Source of the DNA: Candidatus Flexicrinis affinis | Lineage (GTDB): Bacteria > Chloroflexota > Anaerolineae > Aggregatilineales > Phototrophicaceae | Direction: 5' to 3' | DNA length: 64,000 nucleotides | Assembly (NCBI GenBank): GCA_016716525.1 | Contig: JADJWE010000009.1 | Span: 186,001 to 250,000 of the forward strand | Shown: piece by piece, positions 16,356-25,141 of the stretch | How the letters are laid out: each line of letters starts with the position of its first letter | Numbering within the stretch: position 1 is the first letter of the stretch | Program-made: the position numbers and the translations under genes | The notes under the pieces: generated by a model | Told to the model about the DNA's origin: nothing | Database searches by the model: none | What the model saw: the letters and a program-made list of their open reading frames with translations, nothing else

Positions 16356-17762
16356 TTACACGCGCTGGCGGCGGCGCCGCAGCAGGTCGGCGAGCACAGT
16401 CACGAGGATCAGCAGACCCTGTACCGCCCTCAACCAGAACGGGGAGAGGTTGATGAAGACCATCGACGAGCGGATCGCGCTCAGCAGGATCGCCGCGAAC
16501 ATCGCGCCGATGGCCGTGCCGGTACCGCCGAGAATACTGACACCGCCGACCACCGCCGCCGTGATAACCGTCAGCTCCATACCCGGTGGGGGCGTCGCCT
16601 GAATGATCGTGAGCTGGGTGGCATACAGCACGCTCGAAATACCCACAAAGAAACCGTTGATGACGAACGCTTGGAACACGATCCGCCGCTCGTTCAAGCC
16701 GCTCAGGCGGGCCGCTTCCTTGTTGCCGCCGACGGCGTACAGCGATCGCCCGAACCCGCTGTAACGCATCCACAGCGCGGCGAGGATCGTCAGCACGATC
16801 ATGAACCATACCGGCATCGGGATGTTGAGCGGGCGCATCTGCGCGAGGAAATAGCCGTCGGGCAGGTCAACCACGCGCGATCCCGCCGTCCAGATCAGCA
16901 GCAAGCCTTTGAGGATGCTCAGCATACCGAGCGTCACCACGATCGACGGGATGCGCATGTAGGCGACCAGAAAACCGGTCACGCTGCCGGCGACCATACC
17001 GAGCACCGGCGGCGCCAGCCATGCCAGCCAGATCAGACCGGTGTCGGTGGCGATGCGCCCGCTGATGATCGCCAGTAAGCCGACCAGCGAGCCGATCGAG
17101 ATGTCGATGTTGCCGGTGATGATGACCATCGTCATGCCGATGGCCGCGACGGCGATATAGGCATGCGCTTGCAGCACGTCGGTCAGGTTGCGTTCGGCCA
17201 GATAGCGCGGGTTGAGGATGCCGACAATCGTCACCAGCGAAACGAGGCCAGCGACTAGAATCATCTCTTGGTTGCCCAGCACGCGCCGGACGCCGAACTG
17301 CGGGCCGGCGTCTGCACGGGGCAGGGCGACCTGCGCGATCATCAAGACGGCCAGCACCAGCATCGCCCAGAAGCCGAGCGCCATGCTGCCGAGATAGTCG
17401 GATCCTTCGGTTTGCAAATACTCTTTGAAGAAGATAACGAAATAGGCAAGCCCGACCACGCCTGCCGCGGCGATCAGAATCGACACGACGCGGTCATGGC
17501 GCGGGCTGAACAGGGCCCAAACGCCGAGGGCCAGCGCGGCGGCCGCAGCAATCGGCAGAACGACCAGCCCGTTGGTTTCCAGATCGAACTCGTTGTTGCC
17601 GCGTTGGGTCAGCGTGGCGATGTCGGTCGCGCCGAGCTCGGCCTGATTGACGAACGGCAGCGCGACGTATGCGGCAAGCAGCAGCACGCCGAGGATGATG
17701 CCGACGAAGTGCGTTGGGCGGCGGACAGTGGCTTGAGGGGCAGCAGCGGCAACGGCGGTCAT
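16356..17762 (-). CDS. rhaP: Sugar ABC transporter permease with N-terminal membrane extension
   Basis: 468 residues, about 130 more than usual CUT2 permeases. The core (from about residue 175) carries ITGNIDISIGSLVGL, VGGNKEAARLSGLNE and AAVVGGVSILGGTGT. The first ~165 residues add about four hydrophobic helices, an arrangement not normal for RhaP. The start overlaps the stop of the ATPase gene by 4 bp (ATGA), which confirms the long reading frame start. The extension could be an assembly or sensory module. Substrate by context is rhamnose. Confidence 0.83.
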   Translation of the reverse strand: MTAVAAAAPQATVRRPTHFVGIILGVLLLAAYVALPFVNQAELGATDIATLTQRGNNEFDLETNGLVVLPIAAAAALALGVWALFSPRHDRVVSILIAAAGVVGLAYFVIFFKEYLQTEGSDYLGSMALGFWAMLVLAVLMIAQVALPRADAGPQFGVRRVLGNQEMILVAGLVSLVTIVGILNPRYLAERNLTDVLQAHAYIAVAAIGMTMVIITGNIDISIGSLVGLLAIISGRIATDTGLIWLAWLAPPVLGMVAGSVTGFLVAYMRIPSIVVTLGMLSILKGLLLIWTAGSRVVDLPDGYFLAQMRPLNIPMPVWFMIVLTILAALWMRYSGFGRSLYAVGGNKEAARLSGLNERRIVFQAFVINGFFVGISSVLYATQLTIIQATPPPGMELTVITAAVVGGVSILGGTGTAIGAMFAAILLSAIRSSMVFINLSPFWLRAVQGLLILVTVLADLLRRRRQRV

Positions 17763-19300
17763 GACGCTGCTCCTTGTGCGGCGGCCTTGACGGCCCCGTT
17801 ATCGCTCATCATGGCGGACGCGATGCGTTCCTGCGTCGCTTCCGCACGGGCAAACTCGGCCACGATGCGCCCCTCGCGCATGACCAGCACGCGGTCACTC
17901 ATACCGAGAATTTCGGGCAGTTCGCTGGAAATCATCAGAATGGCAAGGCCGTTCTCGGCAGCAAGCTGACTCATCAGGCGGTGGATTTCGCTCTTGGCGC
18001 CGACATCGACACCGCGGGTCGGCTCGTCCATGATCAACACTTTGGGGCTGCTCGCCAGCCACTTGCTGACGACCACCTTCTGCTGGTTGCCGCCGCTCAG
18101 TTTGTTGACGACCTGCTCGGGGCCGGTCGCGCGGATGGCAAGCTGGCGGATGGCTTCGAGCGCCATCTTCTTCTCGCTGCCGCGCTGAATGAACGTGTTG
18201 CGCGAGACGTTCCTGAGTACCGCCATCGTGCTGTTCTCGCGCAGGGTCATCGCCCGGACAAGCCCTTGCAGGCCGCGATCCTCCGGCACGTACGCGATCC
18301 CGTGCTGCACCGCCTCGGCCGGGTGATGAATCTTGACCGGCTGGCCGTTGATCAGTATCTCGCCCGATTCCGCCGGCAACGTGCCGAAAACGATCTGCGC
18401 CGTTTCCGACCGACCGCTGCCGACCAGCCCGGCGATCCCGACGATTTCGCCGGCGCGCACGCTGAACGATACACCGCGCGTGTGGGGTTCGCGCTTCAGG
18501 TCGCGTACTTCCAGCACCACGTCGCCGATCGTCGCGTCCATCTTGGGGAACAGGTTGTCGATCGTCCGGCCGACCATCATGCTGATCAGCTCGCCCTCGG
18601 TCACGTCCTTGACCAGCTTGGTGTCGACGTACTGCCCGTCGCGCAGCACGGTCACCCGGTCGGCCAGTTCGAACACCTCGTTCAGGCGGTGGCTGATGTA
18701 GATGATGCCCACGCCGCGTTCACGCAGCAGGCGCACAATGTCGAACAGCCGCTCGACGTCCGCTTCAGTGAGGGCGGCGGTCGGCTCGTCCATGATCAGA
18801 ATGCGCGCGTTGAACGAGAGCGCCTTGGCGATTTCGACGCGCTGCCGGTTGCCGACGTTGAGCGTGCCGACCTTGCGCCGGACATCCAAGTCGTGGATGT
18901 TGAGATCAGCCAGAATTTCCTTCGCGCGGCGCTCCATCTCCGGCCAATCGACAATCGAGATCGGGCCGAGCTTGCGGCGCGGCGCGTGGCCCATGAAGAT
19001 GTTCTCGGCGCCCATCAGCTCGGGATACAAGCCGAGTTCCTGATAGATCGTGGCGATCCCGCGACCCTGCGCGTCGTTCGGGCTGCTGAACTGCACCGGC
19101 TTACCGTCGAGCGTCATCGTGCCGCCATCAGGACGATATACGCCGCTGATGATCTTAATGAGCGTTGACTTGCCGGCGCCGTTTTCGCCCAACAGCGCGT
19201 GTACCTCGCCGGGGCGCACGTCGAAGTTGACGCCGCGCAGCGCGTGCACGCCGGGAAAGCGTTTCTCGATTCCTTGCAGCGACAGGATCGGTTCGGTCAT
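17759..19300 (-). CDS. rhaT: Sugar ABC transporter ATPase, two nucleotide-binding domains
   Basis: 513 residues, the RbsA/RhaT layout of two fused ABC domains. NBD1 has GENGAGKST, LNVGNRQRVEIAK as signature and LIMDEPTAAL. NBD2 has the altered Walker A GLVGSGRSE typical of the second half in this family, then LSGGNQQKVVVSK and LIMDEPTRGVD. It energises the two permeases. The ATG at 19300 overlaps the rhamnulokinase TGA (ATGA), and GGAGG is nearby. The longer in-frame start was rejected because it lies inside the kinase gene. Confidence 0.9.
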   Translation of the reverse strand: MTEPILSLQGIEKRFPGVHALRGVNFDVRPGEVHALLGENGAGKSTLIKIISGVYRPDGGTMTLDGKPVQFSSPNDAQGRGIATIYQELGLYPELMGAENIFMGHAPRRKLGPISIVDWPEMERRAKEILADLNIHDLDVRRKVGTLNVGNRQRVEIAKALSFNARILIMDEPTAALTEADVERLFDIVRLLRERGVGIIYISHRLNEVFELADRVTVLRDGQYVDTKLVKDVTEGELISMMVGRTIDNLFPKMDATIGDVVLEVRDLKREPHTRGVSFSVRAGEIVGIAGLVGSGRSETAQIVFGTLPAESGEILINGQPVKIHHPAEAVQHGIAYVPEDRGLQGLVRAMTLRENSTMAVLRNVSRNTFIQRGSEKKMALEAIRQLAIRATGPEQVVNKLSGGNQQKVVVSKWLASSPKVLIMDEPTRGVDVGAKSEIHRLMSQLAAENGLAILMISSELPEILGMSDRVLVMREGRIVAEFARAEATQERIASAMMSDNGAVKAAAQGAAS

Positions 19301-20760
19301 CGTCCAGCCTCCTGTCTTGCGGCCGCCTTTTCGAGCAGGGCGACGTAGCGCGGATAGTGCGCGTCCCACTCTGCCGCCTGCTGCGGCTCGTAGACGTGGG
19401 TAATCATCGACTGCGCGAGCAGTTCGCGCGCCTCGCTCAAGCTGCCCAGTTCACCGAGCGCCATCAACTGCACGATGGCGTTACCCAGCGCGGTCGCCTC
19501 GACCGGGCCGGCATACACCGGGCGATTGATCGCATTGGCGGTCATCTGGCAGAGCAGGCCGTTCTGCGACCCGCCGCCGATGACGTGCATGCGGTCGACC
19601 CGCTGTCCGCTGACCTCGATCAAGTGCTCGAGCGCGTAGCGGTATTTGTATGCCAAACCGGCATAGATGGCTGCCATCACCTGCGCGTCAGTCTCCGGCA
19701 CCGGCTCGCCGAGTTCGGCGCAGTGCGCGCGCACGCGGGACGGCATGTCGCCGGGCGGGAAGAACGCGATGTCGTCCGGGTCGATGAACGAGCGGAACGG
19801 GTCGACGCTGGCGGCCATGTCGACCAGTTGATCGTAGCTGTACGCGCGGCCGTGCGACTCCCACGTCTCGCGGCACTGCTGCACGAGCCACAAGCCCATG
19901 ATGTTTTTCAGGAAGCGGAACTTGCCGCCGACGCCGCCCTCGTTCGTCAGATTGGCTTCGTAGACCGCGTCGTCGATGATCGGGTGGTCGAGTTCGAGGC
20001 CGAGCAAGCTCCACGTACCGCTGCTGATGTAGGCATAGTTGGCGGTGGTGGTCGGCACGGCGACGACCGCGCTGCCGGTATCGTGACAGGCTGGGGCGAT
20101 CACCGGCGTGCCGCCGTACTCGCCAATGCGTGTGCCGGGCGGTACGATCGGCGCGAGGATGCGCTCGGGGATGCCGAATGCTTTCGCCAGTTCGACGTCC
20201 CACGTCCCGGTGCGCGGATTGTAGAGCTGCCACGTGGTCGCCATCGTGAATTCGCACGTCTTCGACCCGCTCAACCAATAGTTGAACAGGTCGGCGATGG
20301 TCAGCATGGTGTCGGCCGCCTCGAACAATGGACTGCCGGACGCGATCAGCGACACCATGCGGTTGATTCCGTTGGTCGGCATGAACTGAATGCCGGTACG
20401 CTCGAAGATCTCGCGGCGCGGCACATAGTCGGTCAGCCGTGCAAAACCGTCCTCGCTGCTCGAGTCGCGATAGTGCACCGGGTTCGACAACAGCGCGCCG
20501 GTGCGATCCAGCAGCGCGAAGTCGACGCCCCACGTGTCGACGCCGATCGAGCGCACGTCCTTGTCGCGGGCGCGCAGGCCGGTCTGGATTTCATGCCACA
20601 GCCGCAGCACGTCCCAGTACAGCGTGCCGTTAGCCGTCACCGGGACATTCGGGAACCGGTGCAGCTCGCGCATGTCAAGCCGGGAACCGTCGAACCCGAC
20701 TTGAATGACACGGCCCGACGACGCGCCGAGGTCGATGGCGACGACGTGTGCACTTGCCAC
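19297..20760 (-). CDS. rhaB: L-rhamnulokinase
   Basis: 487 residues, FGGY carbohydrate kinase. N-terminal phosphate 1 motif AIDLGASSGRVIQV, VDTWGVDFALLD, SSGTWSLLGLE in the hinge region, and HVIGGGSQNGLLCQM near the adenosine site are characteristic of rhamnulokinase within the FGGY family. It phosphorylates L-rhamnulose to L-rhamnulose 1-phosphate with ATP, feeding the fused aldolase/dehydrogenase encoded 6 bp upstream. Translationally coupled to the transporter ATPase gene. Confidence 0.92.
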   Translation of the reverse strand: MASAHVVAIDLGASSGRVIQVGFDGSRLDMRELHRFPNVPVTANGTLYWDVLRLWHEIQTGLRARDKDVRSIGVDTWGVDFALLDRTGALLSNPVHYRDSSSEDGFARLTDYVPRREIFERTGIQFMPTNGINRMVSLIASGSPLFEAADTMLTIADLFNYWLSGSKTCEFTMATTWQLYNPRTGTWDVELAKAFGIPERILAPIVPPGTRIGEYGGTPVIAPACHDTGSAVVAVPTTTANYAYISSGTWSLLGLELDHPIIDDAVYEANLTNEGGVGGKFRFLKNIMGLWLVQQCRETWESHGRAYSYDQLVDMAASVDPFRSFIDPDDIAFFPPGDMPSRVRAHCAELGEPVPETDAQVMAAIYAGLAYKYRYALEHLIEVSGQRVDRMHVIGGGSQNGLLCQMTANAINRPVYAGPVEATALGNAIVQLMALGELGSLSEARELLAQSMITHVYEPQQAAEWDAHYPRYVALLEKAAARQEAGR

Positions 20761-20766
20761 TGCGCG

Positions 20767-22830
20767 CTACCTCACGTACGCGGCGCTGACACCGCCGTCG
20801 ACTGTCAGGACCGCGCCGGTGGTCTTGGCGCTGCGCGACCCGGCGAGGAACGCAATCGCTTCGGCGACATCTTCAGGCAGAATCTCGACCTTCAGGACGT
20901 TGCGCTGGCGATAGTGTTCGCCGAGTTGGTCAACGCCGACGCCGTACTGCTTGGCGCGCGCTTCTTTCCATTCCGTATTCCAGATGCTGCTGCCTTGAAT
21001 CACGGCGTCCGGCAGCACCGAATTGACGCGGATCCCGGCGCCGCCCAACTCGTCGGCAAGGCTGCGGGCGAGGTGCAGCTCGGCAGCTTTCGCTGACGAG
21101 TAGGCCGTCGCGCCCTTGCCCGGGGCGATGCTGTTCTTGCTGGCGACGAACACCATCGTGCCGCCGGTGCCCTGCTGCTTGAAGACCTTCACGGCCTCGC
21201 GTGCGAACAGGAAATAACCGGTCGCCAGAATGTCGATGTTTCGTTCCCAAAGCGCCAGCGACGTATCTTCGATGTTGGCGCCGCCGGCGATCCCGGCGTT
21301 ATTGATCAGCACGTCGAGGCCGCCGTACTGCAAGATCGTCTCGCGGAACGCGTTCGTGACGGCCGCTTCGTTGGTGACGTCGGCTTGCACGAAATGCGCG
21401 CGGCGATAGCCGAATTTCTTGCGCAGGTCGGCGGCGACCTGCTCGCCCTGCTCGGCGTTGATGTCGACGATCACGACGTGCGCGCCGTCACGGGCCACAC
21501 GCCACGCCGCCGCCCGGCCGATGCCGCTGGCCGCGCCGGTAATCATCACGACCTTGCCGGCGAAATCGCCATCGGGCGGCCGCAGCTTCAGCTTGTAGAG
21601 TTCGAGCGGCCAGTATTCGATATCGTAGGCTTCCTTCGGCGTCAGCGGATTGAACCCGCCCAAGGCTTCCGACCCGCCCAGCACCGCTACCGCGCGGTGA
21701 TACAACTGACGGCTGACATCGGCGTTGGTCGCGTCCTTGCCGGTGTTGATCATGCCAATGCCGGGGATCAGGATGACGCGCGGGGCCGGGTCGCCCATTT
21801 CGTCGCCTTCGACCTTGTTGGTCTCGAAGTACTCGGCGTAGCGCTTGACGTACTCGGCGACACCGTCTTTCGCGCGGGCCTTCAGCGCGTCGACGCCGTC
21901 CTCGGGCCTCCAGTCGATGAACAGCGGCTGGCGCTTGGTGTGGACGAGGTGGTCGGGGCAGGCGACGCCAAGCTGGCTGACTGCCGGCGTCTTCTCGCTG
22001 CCGATCATGGCGGTCGCCTCGGGCGAGTCGTCGGTGAGCAGCACCGCAAACTTGCGCGCGCTGACCGCGCCGCGGATCGTCGGCAGCACCGCCGCCAGCA
22101 CGTCCTCGCGCTCCTTCGCGCCCAGTGCCGGAACCTTCAATTCGCCGAACACGCGTTTGCCGCGCTCCTGCTCGGTGACGTAGTCCTCGGCCTCCTGAAT
22201 GATGCGGATGGTGTTGTCGTAGCACTGGCGCGGGTCGTCCGACCATGTGACCAACCCGTGCTTGCCCATCACGACGCATTCGATGTTCGGGTTTTGCTGC
22301 ACCTTCTCGCCGATCCACTTGCTGAGCGTGAAGCCGGGGCGGATGTACGGTACGTACGCCATGCGGTCGCCGTAGACGGCGCGGGCCGCGGCTTCCGGAT
22401 CGGGCGCGCACATCAGGCTGATGACCGCGTCGGGGTGGGTGTGGTCAACGTGCTTGAATGGTACGAATGCGTGCAGCAGGGTCTCGATGCTCTGGCGCGG
22501 GCGACCCGGTTCGAAGGCGGTGCGCGAGAGATACTCGATCATCTCCTCGTCGGTCATGGCTTCGCGCTGCTGCAGCGGACGGATTTCCTCCATGCGCAGC
22601 AGGGCGAACTGCGGCCCGGTGATGGTCAGCACGTCCGAGCCAGAGGCCTTGACGGCGAGGCACTCCACCTCGCGCCCCATGTGATCGGTGAGCATCAGCT
22701 TGGCGGACGTGTTGCCGCCGTAGATGTTGACCACGGCACGGTCGCGGCCCAGCAGGTTACTCCGATAGACGAGCCATTCAAGGTCGGGCAAAGCCTGTGC
22801 TTCGCCCTCATTCCAGAGATGCTGCGGCAT
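20767..22830 (-). CDS. rhaEW: Bifunctional rhamnulose-1-phosphate aldolase/lactaldehyde dehydrogenase
   Basis: 687 residues, a natural fusion. Residues about 1-390 form a class II aldolase domain (YGGNTSAKL; KHVDHTHPDAV with metal His; VMGKHGLVTW). Residues about 430-687 form a classical SDR (VVMITGAASGIGR; NNAGIAGG; VFVASKNSI and YSSAKAAELH catalytic Ser/Tyr/Lys). It should split rhamnulose 1-phosphate into DHAP and L-lactaldehyde and oxidise the latter to L-lactate. This architecture replaces separate RhaD and AldA enzymes in Chloroflexus and Bacillus-type rhamnose pathways. First gene of the operon, behind a strong promoter with operator. Confidence 0.92.
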   Translation of the reverse strand: MPQHLWNEGEAQALPDLEWLVYRSNLLGRDRAVVNIYGGNTSAKLMLTDHMGREVECLAVKASGSDVLTITGPQFALLRMEEIRPLQQREAMTDEEMIEYLSRTAFEPGRPRQSIETLLHAFVPFKHVDHTHPDAVISLMCAPDPEAAARAVYGDRMAYVPYIRPGFTLSKWIGEKVQQNPNIECVVMGKHGLVTWSDDPRQCYDNTIRIIQEAEDYVTEQERGKRVFGELKVPALGAKEREDVLAAVLPTIRGAVSARKFAVLLTDDSPEATAMIGSEKTPAVSQLGVACPDHLVHTKRQPLFIDWRPEDGVDALKARAKDGVAEYVKRYAEYFETNKVEGDEMGDPAPRVILIPGIGMINTGKDATNADVSRQLYHRAVAVLGGSEALGGFNPLTPKEAYDIEYWPLELYKLKLRPPDGDFAGKVVMITGAASGIGRAAAWRVARDGAHVVIVDINAEQGEQVAADLRKKFGYRRAHFVQADVTNEAAVTNAFRETILQYGGLDVLINNAGIAGGANIEDTSLALWERNIDILATGYFLFAREAVKVFKQQGTGGTMVFVASKNSIAPGKGATAYSSAKAAELHLARSLADELGGAGIRVNSVLPDAVIQGSSIWNTEWKEARAKQYGVGVDQLGEHYRQRNVLKVEILPEDVAEAIAFLAGSRSAKTTGAVLTVDGGVSAAYVR

Positions 22831-22908
22831 GGTGCAATCCGTTCCTTGATAAACCTAAGCGTTTTACCCAGCGGGTCAGGTTCCGCCGCTGATTGGTTTT
22901 TAGTTGCT

Positions 22909-22956
22909 TTCGTTTGCTTTCGAGTGGATACTATCGCGCACGTTTTGACCTGTCAA
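22909..22956 (-). promoter_or_regulatory. Promoter of the rhamnose operon with DeoR-type operator (site 2)
   Basis: On the minus strand TTGACA (22956-22951) and TAGTAT (22933-22928) are 17 bp apart. The operator CGAAAGCAAACGAA (22922-22909), which continues as a second 10-bp-spaced CGAAAG-type unit, starts 5 bp after the -10 box, so a bound repressor would sit on the transcription start. It matches sites 1 and 3 in 12-13 of 14 positions. Confidence 0.85.
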
Positions 22957-22974
22957 GTTTGTGCAGACGGGAAC

Positions 22975-23757
22975 TTAAGCTACCGGCACGCGGACGATTT
23001 CAACGCCCTTCTTGCGGAGAGCCTCGAGTGGCTCACGGGGCGCGGAAGCCGGCGTAAAGAGGGTGTTGATCTCGCTTGCGGTGGCGAGCGTGAACGGGGC
23101 GACCCGTCCCCATTTCGCGTCGTCGATCATATAGCACGTCGAAAGGCAGCGACTCATGAGCGCGCGCTTCATGGTGGCTTCTTCTTGACTGCTTTCGGTC
23201 GCGCCGGTTTCGATCGTGATGCCGTGGGCGCTGAAGAAACCAATGTTGATGTGGATGTCGGGGAAGTTCTGCGGGTTGCCGACCAGTGCGATCGAGTCAC
23301 GCCGCATGACGCCGCCCGGCATATACACCTGTATCTTCGGCGAATCCAGCAGCGATTGGGCGATCATGAGGCTGTGCGTCACGACGATCAAGCGGTCGAA
23401 CTGCTTGAGTATCGGTAGCATTGCGAAGACGGTGGTGCTGGAGTCCAGCGCGATGGTCGCGCCGTTCTGCACCCGCTTGACGGCCTCGCGCGCGAGGGCC
23501 TGCTTCTGCGACTGACGTTCTTGCTGGCGCACGTCGAACGTGAGTTCCGGCATTACGCTGCGCTTGCGCGGCAGCACCGCGCCGCCGTGCGTGCGCTCCA
23601 ACAGATTTTCTTCATCGAGCGCGCGCAGGTCTTGCCGGATCGTGACGGCGCTGACATTGAGCCGCTCGCTCAATTCGTTGACGGAAACGCGACCCTGTTC
23701 ACGCAGGATGTCGAGGATGCTGCGCCGCCGTTCGGTCATAAAAAGTAGCTCGGACAT
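22975..23757 (-). CDS. rhaR: DeoR-family transcriptional repressor of the rhamnose regulon
   Basis: 260 residues. The N-terminal winged HTH (RRRSILDILREQGRVSVNEL, VSAVTIRQDLRALDEENLLERTHGGAV) is the DeoR signature. The C-terminal effector domain has ATIALDSSTTVFAM, IVVTHSLM and YMPGGVMR, the phosphosugar-binding DeoRC/ISOCOT fold. The effector is inferred to be a phosphorylated intermediate such as rhamnulose 1-phosphate. Start at 23757 (MSELLF, GGAG upstream) is preferred; 23739 (MTERRR) is possible. Divergent from the isomerase gene, with a shared operator in the gap, so it is probably autoregulated. Confidence 0.88.
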   Translation of the reverse strand: MSELLFMTERRRSILDILREQGRVSVNELSERLNVSAVTIRQDLRALDEENLLERTHGGAVLPRKRSVMPELTFDVRQQERQSQKQALAREAVKRVQNGATIALDSSTTVFAMLPILKQFDRLIVVTHSLMIAQSLLDSPKIQVYMPGGVMRRDSIALVGNPQNFPDIHINIGFFSAHGITIETGATESSQEEATMKRALMSRCLSTCYMIDDAKWGRVAPFTLATASEINTLFTPASAPREPLEALRKKGVEIVRVPVA

Positions 23758-23825
23758 GTGGCAACGCTCCGCGGTAATTGATAGACTCAAATCGACACTA
23801 AGTGAAACCAAAACATATCGATGTG

Positions 23826-23860
23826 ATTATAGTCAAGTTCCGAACGAAAGAAAACAAACG
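23826..23860. promoter_or_regulatory. Divergent isomerase/repressor promoter with DeoR-type operator (site 3)
   Basis: CGAAAGAAAACAAA at 23845-23858 matches 13 of 14 bases of site 1. ATTATAG (23826-23832) gives TATAAT on the minus strand for the repressor gene and a possible -10 for the isomerase gene on the plus strand. The operator lies downstream of the plus-strand -10 and at the -35 position of the minus-strand promoter. Confidence 0.7.
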
Positions 23861-23923
23861 CGGCAACGTCCCGCTCGTCACGCGGGGTTCCGTGCAAGAC
23901 GGCTTTCACATACGAGGTGCGTA

Positions 23924-25141
23924 ATGGATCATCTGTCCCACTATCCGGCGCTGGCGGAGCGGCTGACGAAAGCCGGACTCAACGTCGAAGACGTCAAAAC
24001 GAAACTCAAGACGCAGCATATCGAGACTCCGTCATGGGGCTATGGCAACAGCGGCACGCGCTTCAAGGTCTTCGCGTGGCCGGGGGCGGCCCGGACGGCC
24101 TTCGAGCGTATCGCCGACGCCGCCTACATCCACCGTCTGTCCGGCATCGCGCCGTCGGTGGCGCTGCATATCCCGTGGGACAAGGTTGACGATTGGGGCG
24201 CGCTCAAGCAGTACGCCGGCGAGCAGGGTGTCGCCATTGGCGCGATCAACCCGAACGTGTTTCAAGACGATCAGTACAAGCTGGGCAGCGTGTGCAGCCC
24301 GTTCGGCGCCGTGCGTGAAGAAGCCATCGCGCACATGGTCGAGTGCTGCGACATCATGGGCAAAACGGGCAGCGGACTGCTCAGCCTGTGGTTCGCCGAC
24401 GGCACCAACTACGCCGGCCAAGACAGCATCCGCGGCCGTAAGCATCGCCTCGAGAGCGGACTGGCCGAGGTCTATAAACACCTGCCCGCCGGCGGCCGCA
24501 TGTTGATCGAGTACAAGTTCTTTGAACCCGCGTTCTATCACACCGATCTGGCCGACTGGGGCACGGCCTATGCCACCGCCCTCAAGCTGGGCGCGCAGGC
24601 CGAGGTGCTGGTCGATACCGGGCACCATGCGCAGGGCACGAACATCGCGCACATCGTCGCCTTCCTGCTGGACGAAGGGCGGCTTGGCGGGTTCCACTTC
24701 AACGCGCGCCGCTACGCCGACGACGATCTGATCGTCGGCACCAACAACCCGTTCGAGCTGTTTGAGATCTTCGTCGAGCTGGTCAGTGCGGGCAGCAAGG
24801 CCGACAACGTCGCCTACATGATCGACCAGAGCCACAACATCGAGCCGAAGCTGGAGGCGATGCTGCTCAGTGTGCTCAACTGTCAGGTCGCCTACGCGAA
24901 GGCGCTGATTGTGGATTATCGCAAGCTGGCCGCCATGCAGGCAGCGGGCGACGTGCTGGGCGCGCAGCAGGTGCTGGTCGACGCCTTCGAGACCGATGTG
25001 CGTCCGCTGTTGGCGCAGGTGCGCGTCGAAATGGGACGCGATCCGGACCCGCTGGCGGCGCTCCGGCGCGACGATTACGCGGCGCGGATCGCCAAAGAGC
25101 GCGGCGCCGGTGTCAGCGGGGGCAGCGGCTATCCCGGATAG
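23924..25141 (+). CDS. rhaI: L-rhamnose isomerase-type sugar isomerase
   Basis: 405 residues, TIM-barrel sugar isomerase of the RhaI type rather than E. coli RhaA. Notable blocks are PSWGYGNSGTRFKVF, ALHIPWDKVDDW, SLWFADGTNYAGQ, LIEYKFFEPAFYHTD with metal-binding Glu, LVDTGHHAQGTNIAH and GGFHFNARRYADDDL. It converts L-rhamnose to L-rhamnulose, the substrate of the kinase in the divergent operon. ATG at 23924 follows GAGGTG; the longer frame from 23540 overlaps the repressor gene and is rejected. It converges on the HAD gene with a 13-bp overlap. Confidence 0.9.
   Translation: MDHLSHYPALAERLTKAGLNVEDVKTKLKTQHIETPSWGYGNSGTRFKVFAWPGAARTAFERIADAAYIHRLSGIAPSVALHIPWDKVDDWGALKQYAGEQGVAIGAINPNVFQDDQYKLGSVCSPFGAVREEAIAHMVECCDIMGKTGSGLLSLWFADGTNYAGQDSIRGRKHRLESGLAEVYKHLPAGGRMLIEYKFFEPAFYHTDLADWGTAYATALKLGAQAEVLVDTGHHAQGTNIAHIVAFLLDEGRLGGFHFNARRYADDDLIVGTNNPFELFEIFVELVSAGSKADNVAYMIDQSHNIEPKLEAMLLSVLNCQVAYAKALIVDYRKLAAMQAAGDVLGAQQVLVDAFETDVRPLLAQVRVEMGRDPDPLAALRRDDYAARIAKERGAGVSGGSGYPG

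Noticed and set aside
17774..19168. Plus-strand open frame of 464 codons
   Set aside because: Antisense to the ABC ATPase gene, whose Walker and signature motifs prove the minus frame.
21385..23418. Plus-strand open frame of 677 codons
   Set aside because: It crosses the rhaEW gene, its promoter and the DeoR gene, all well supported on the minus strand.
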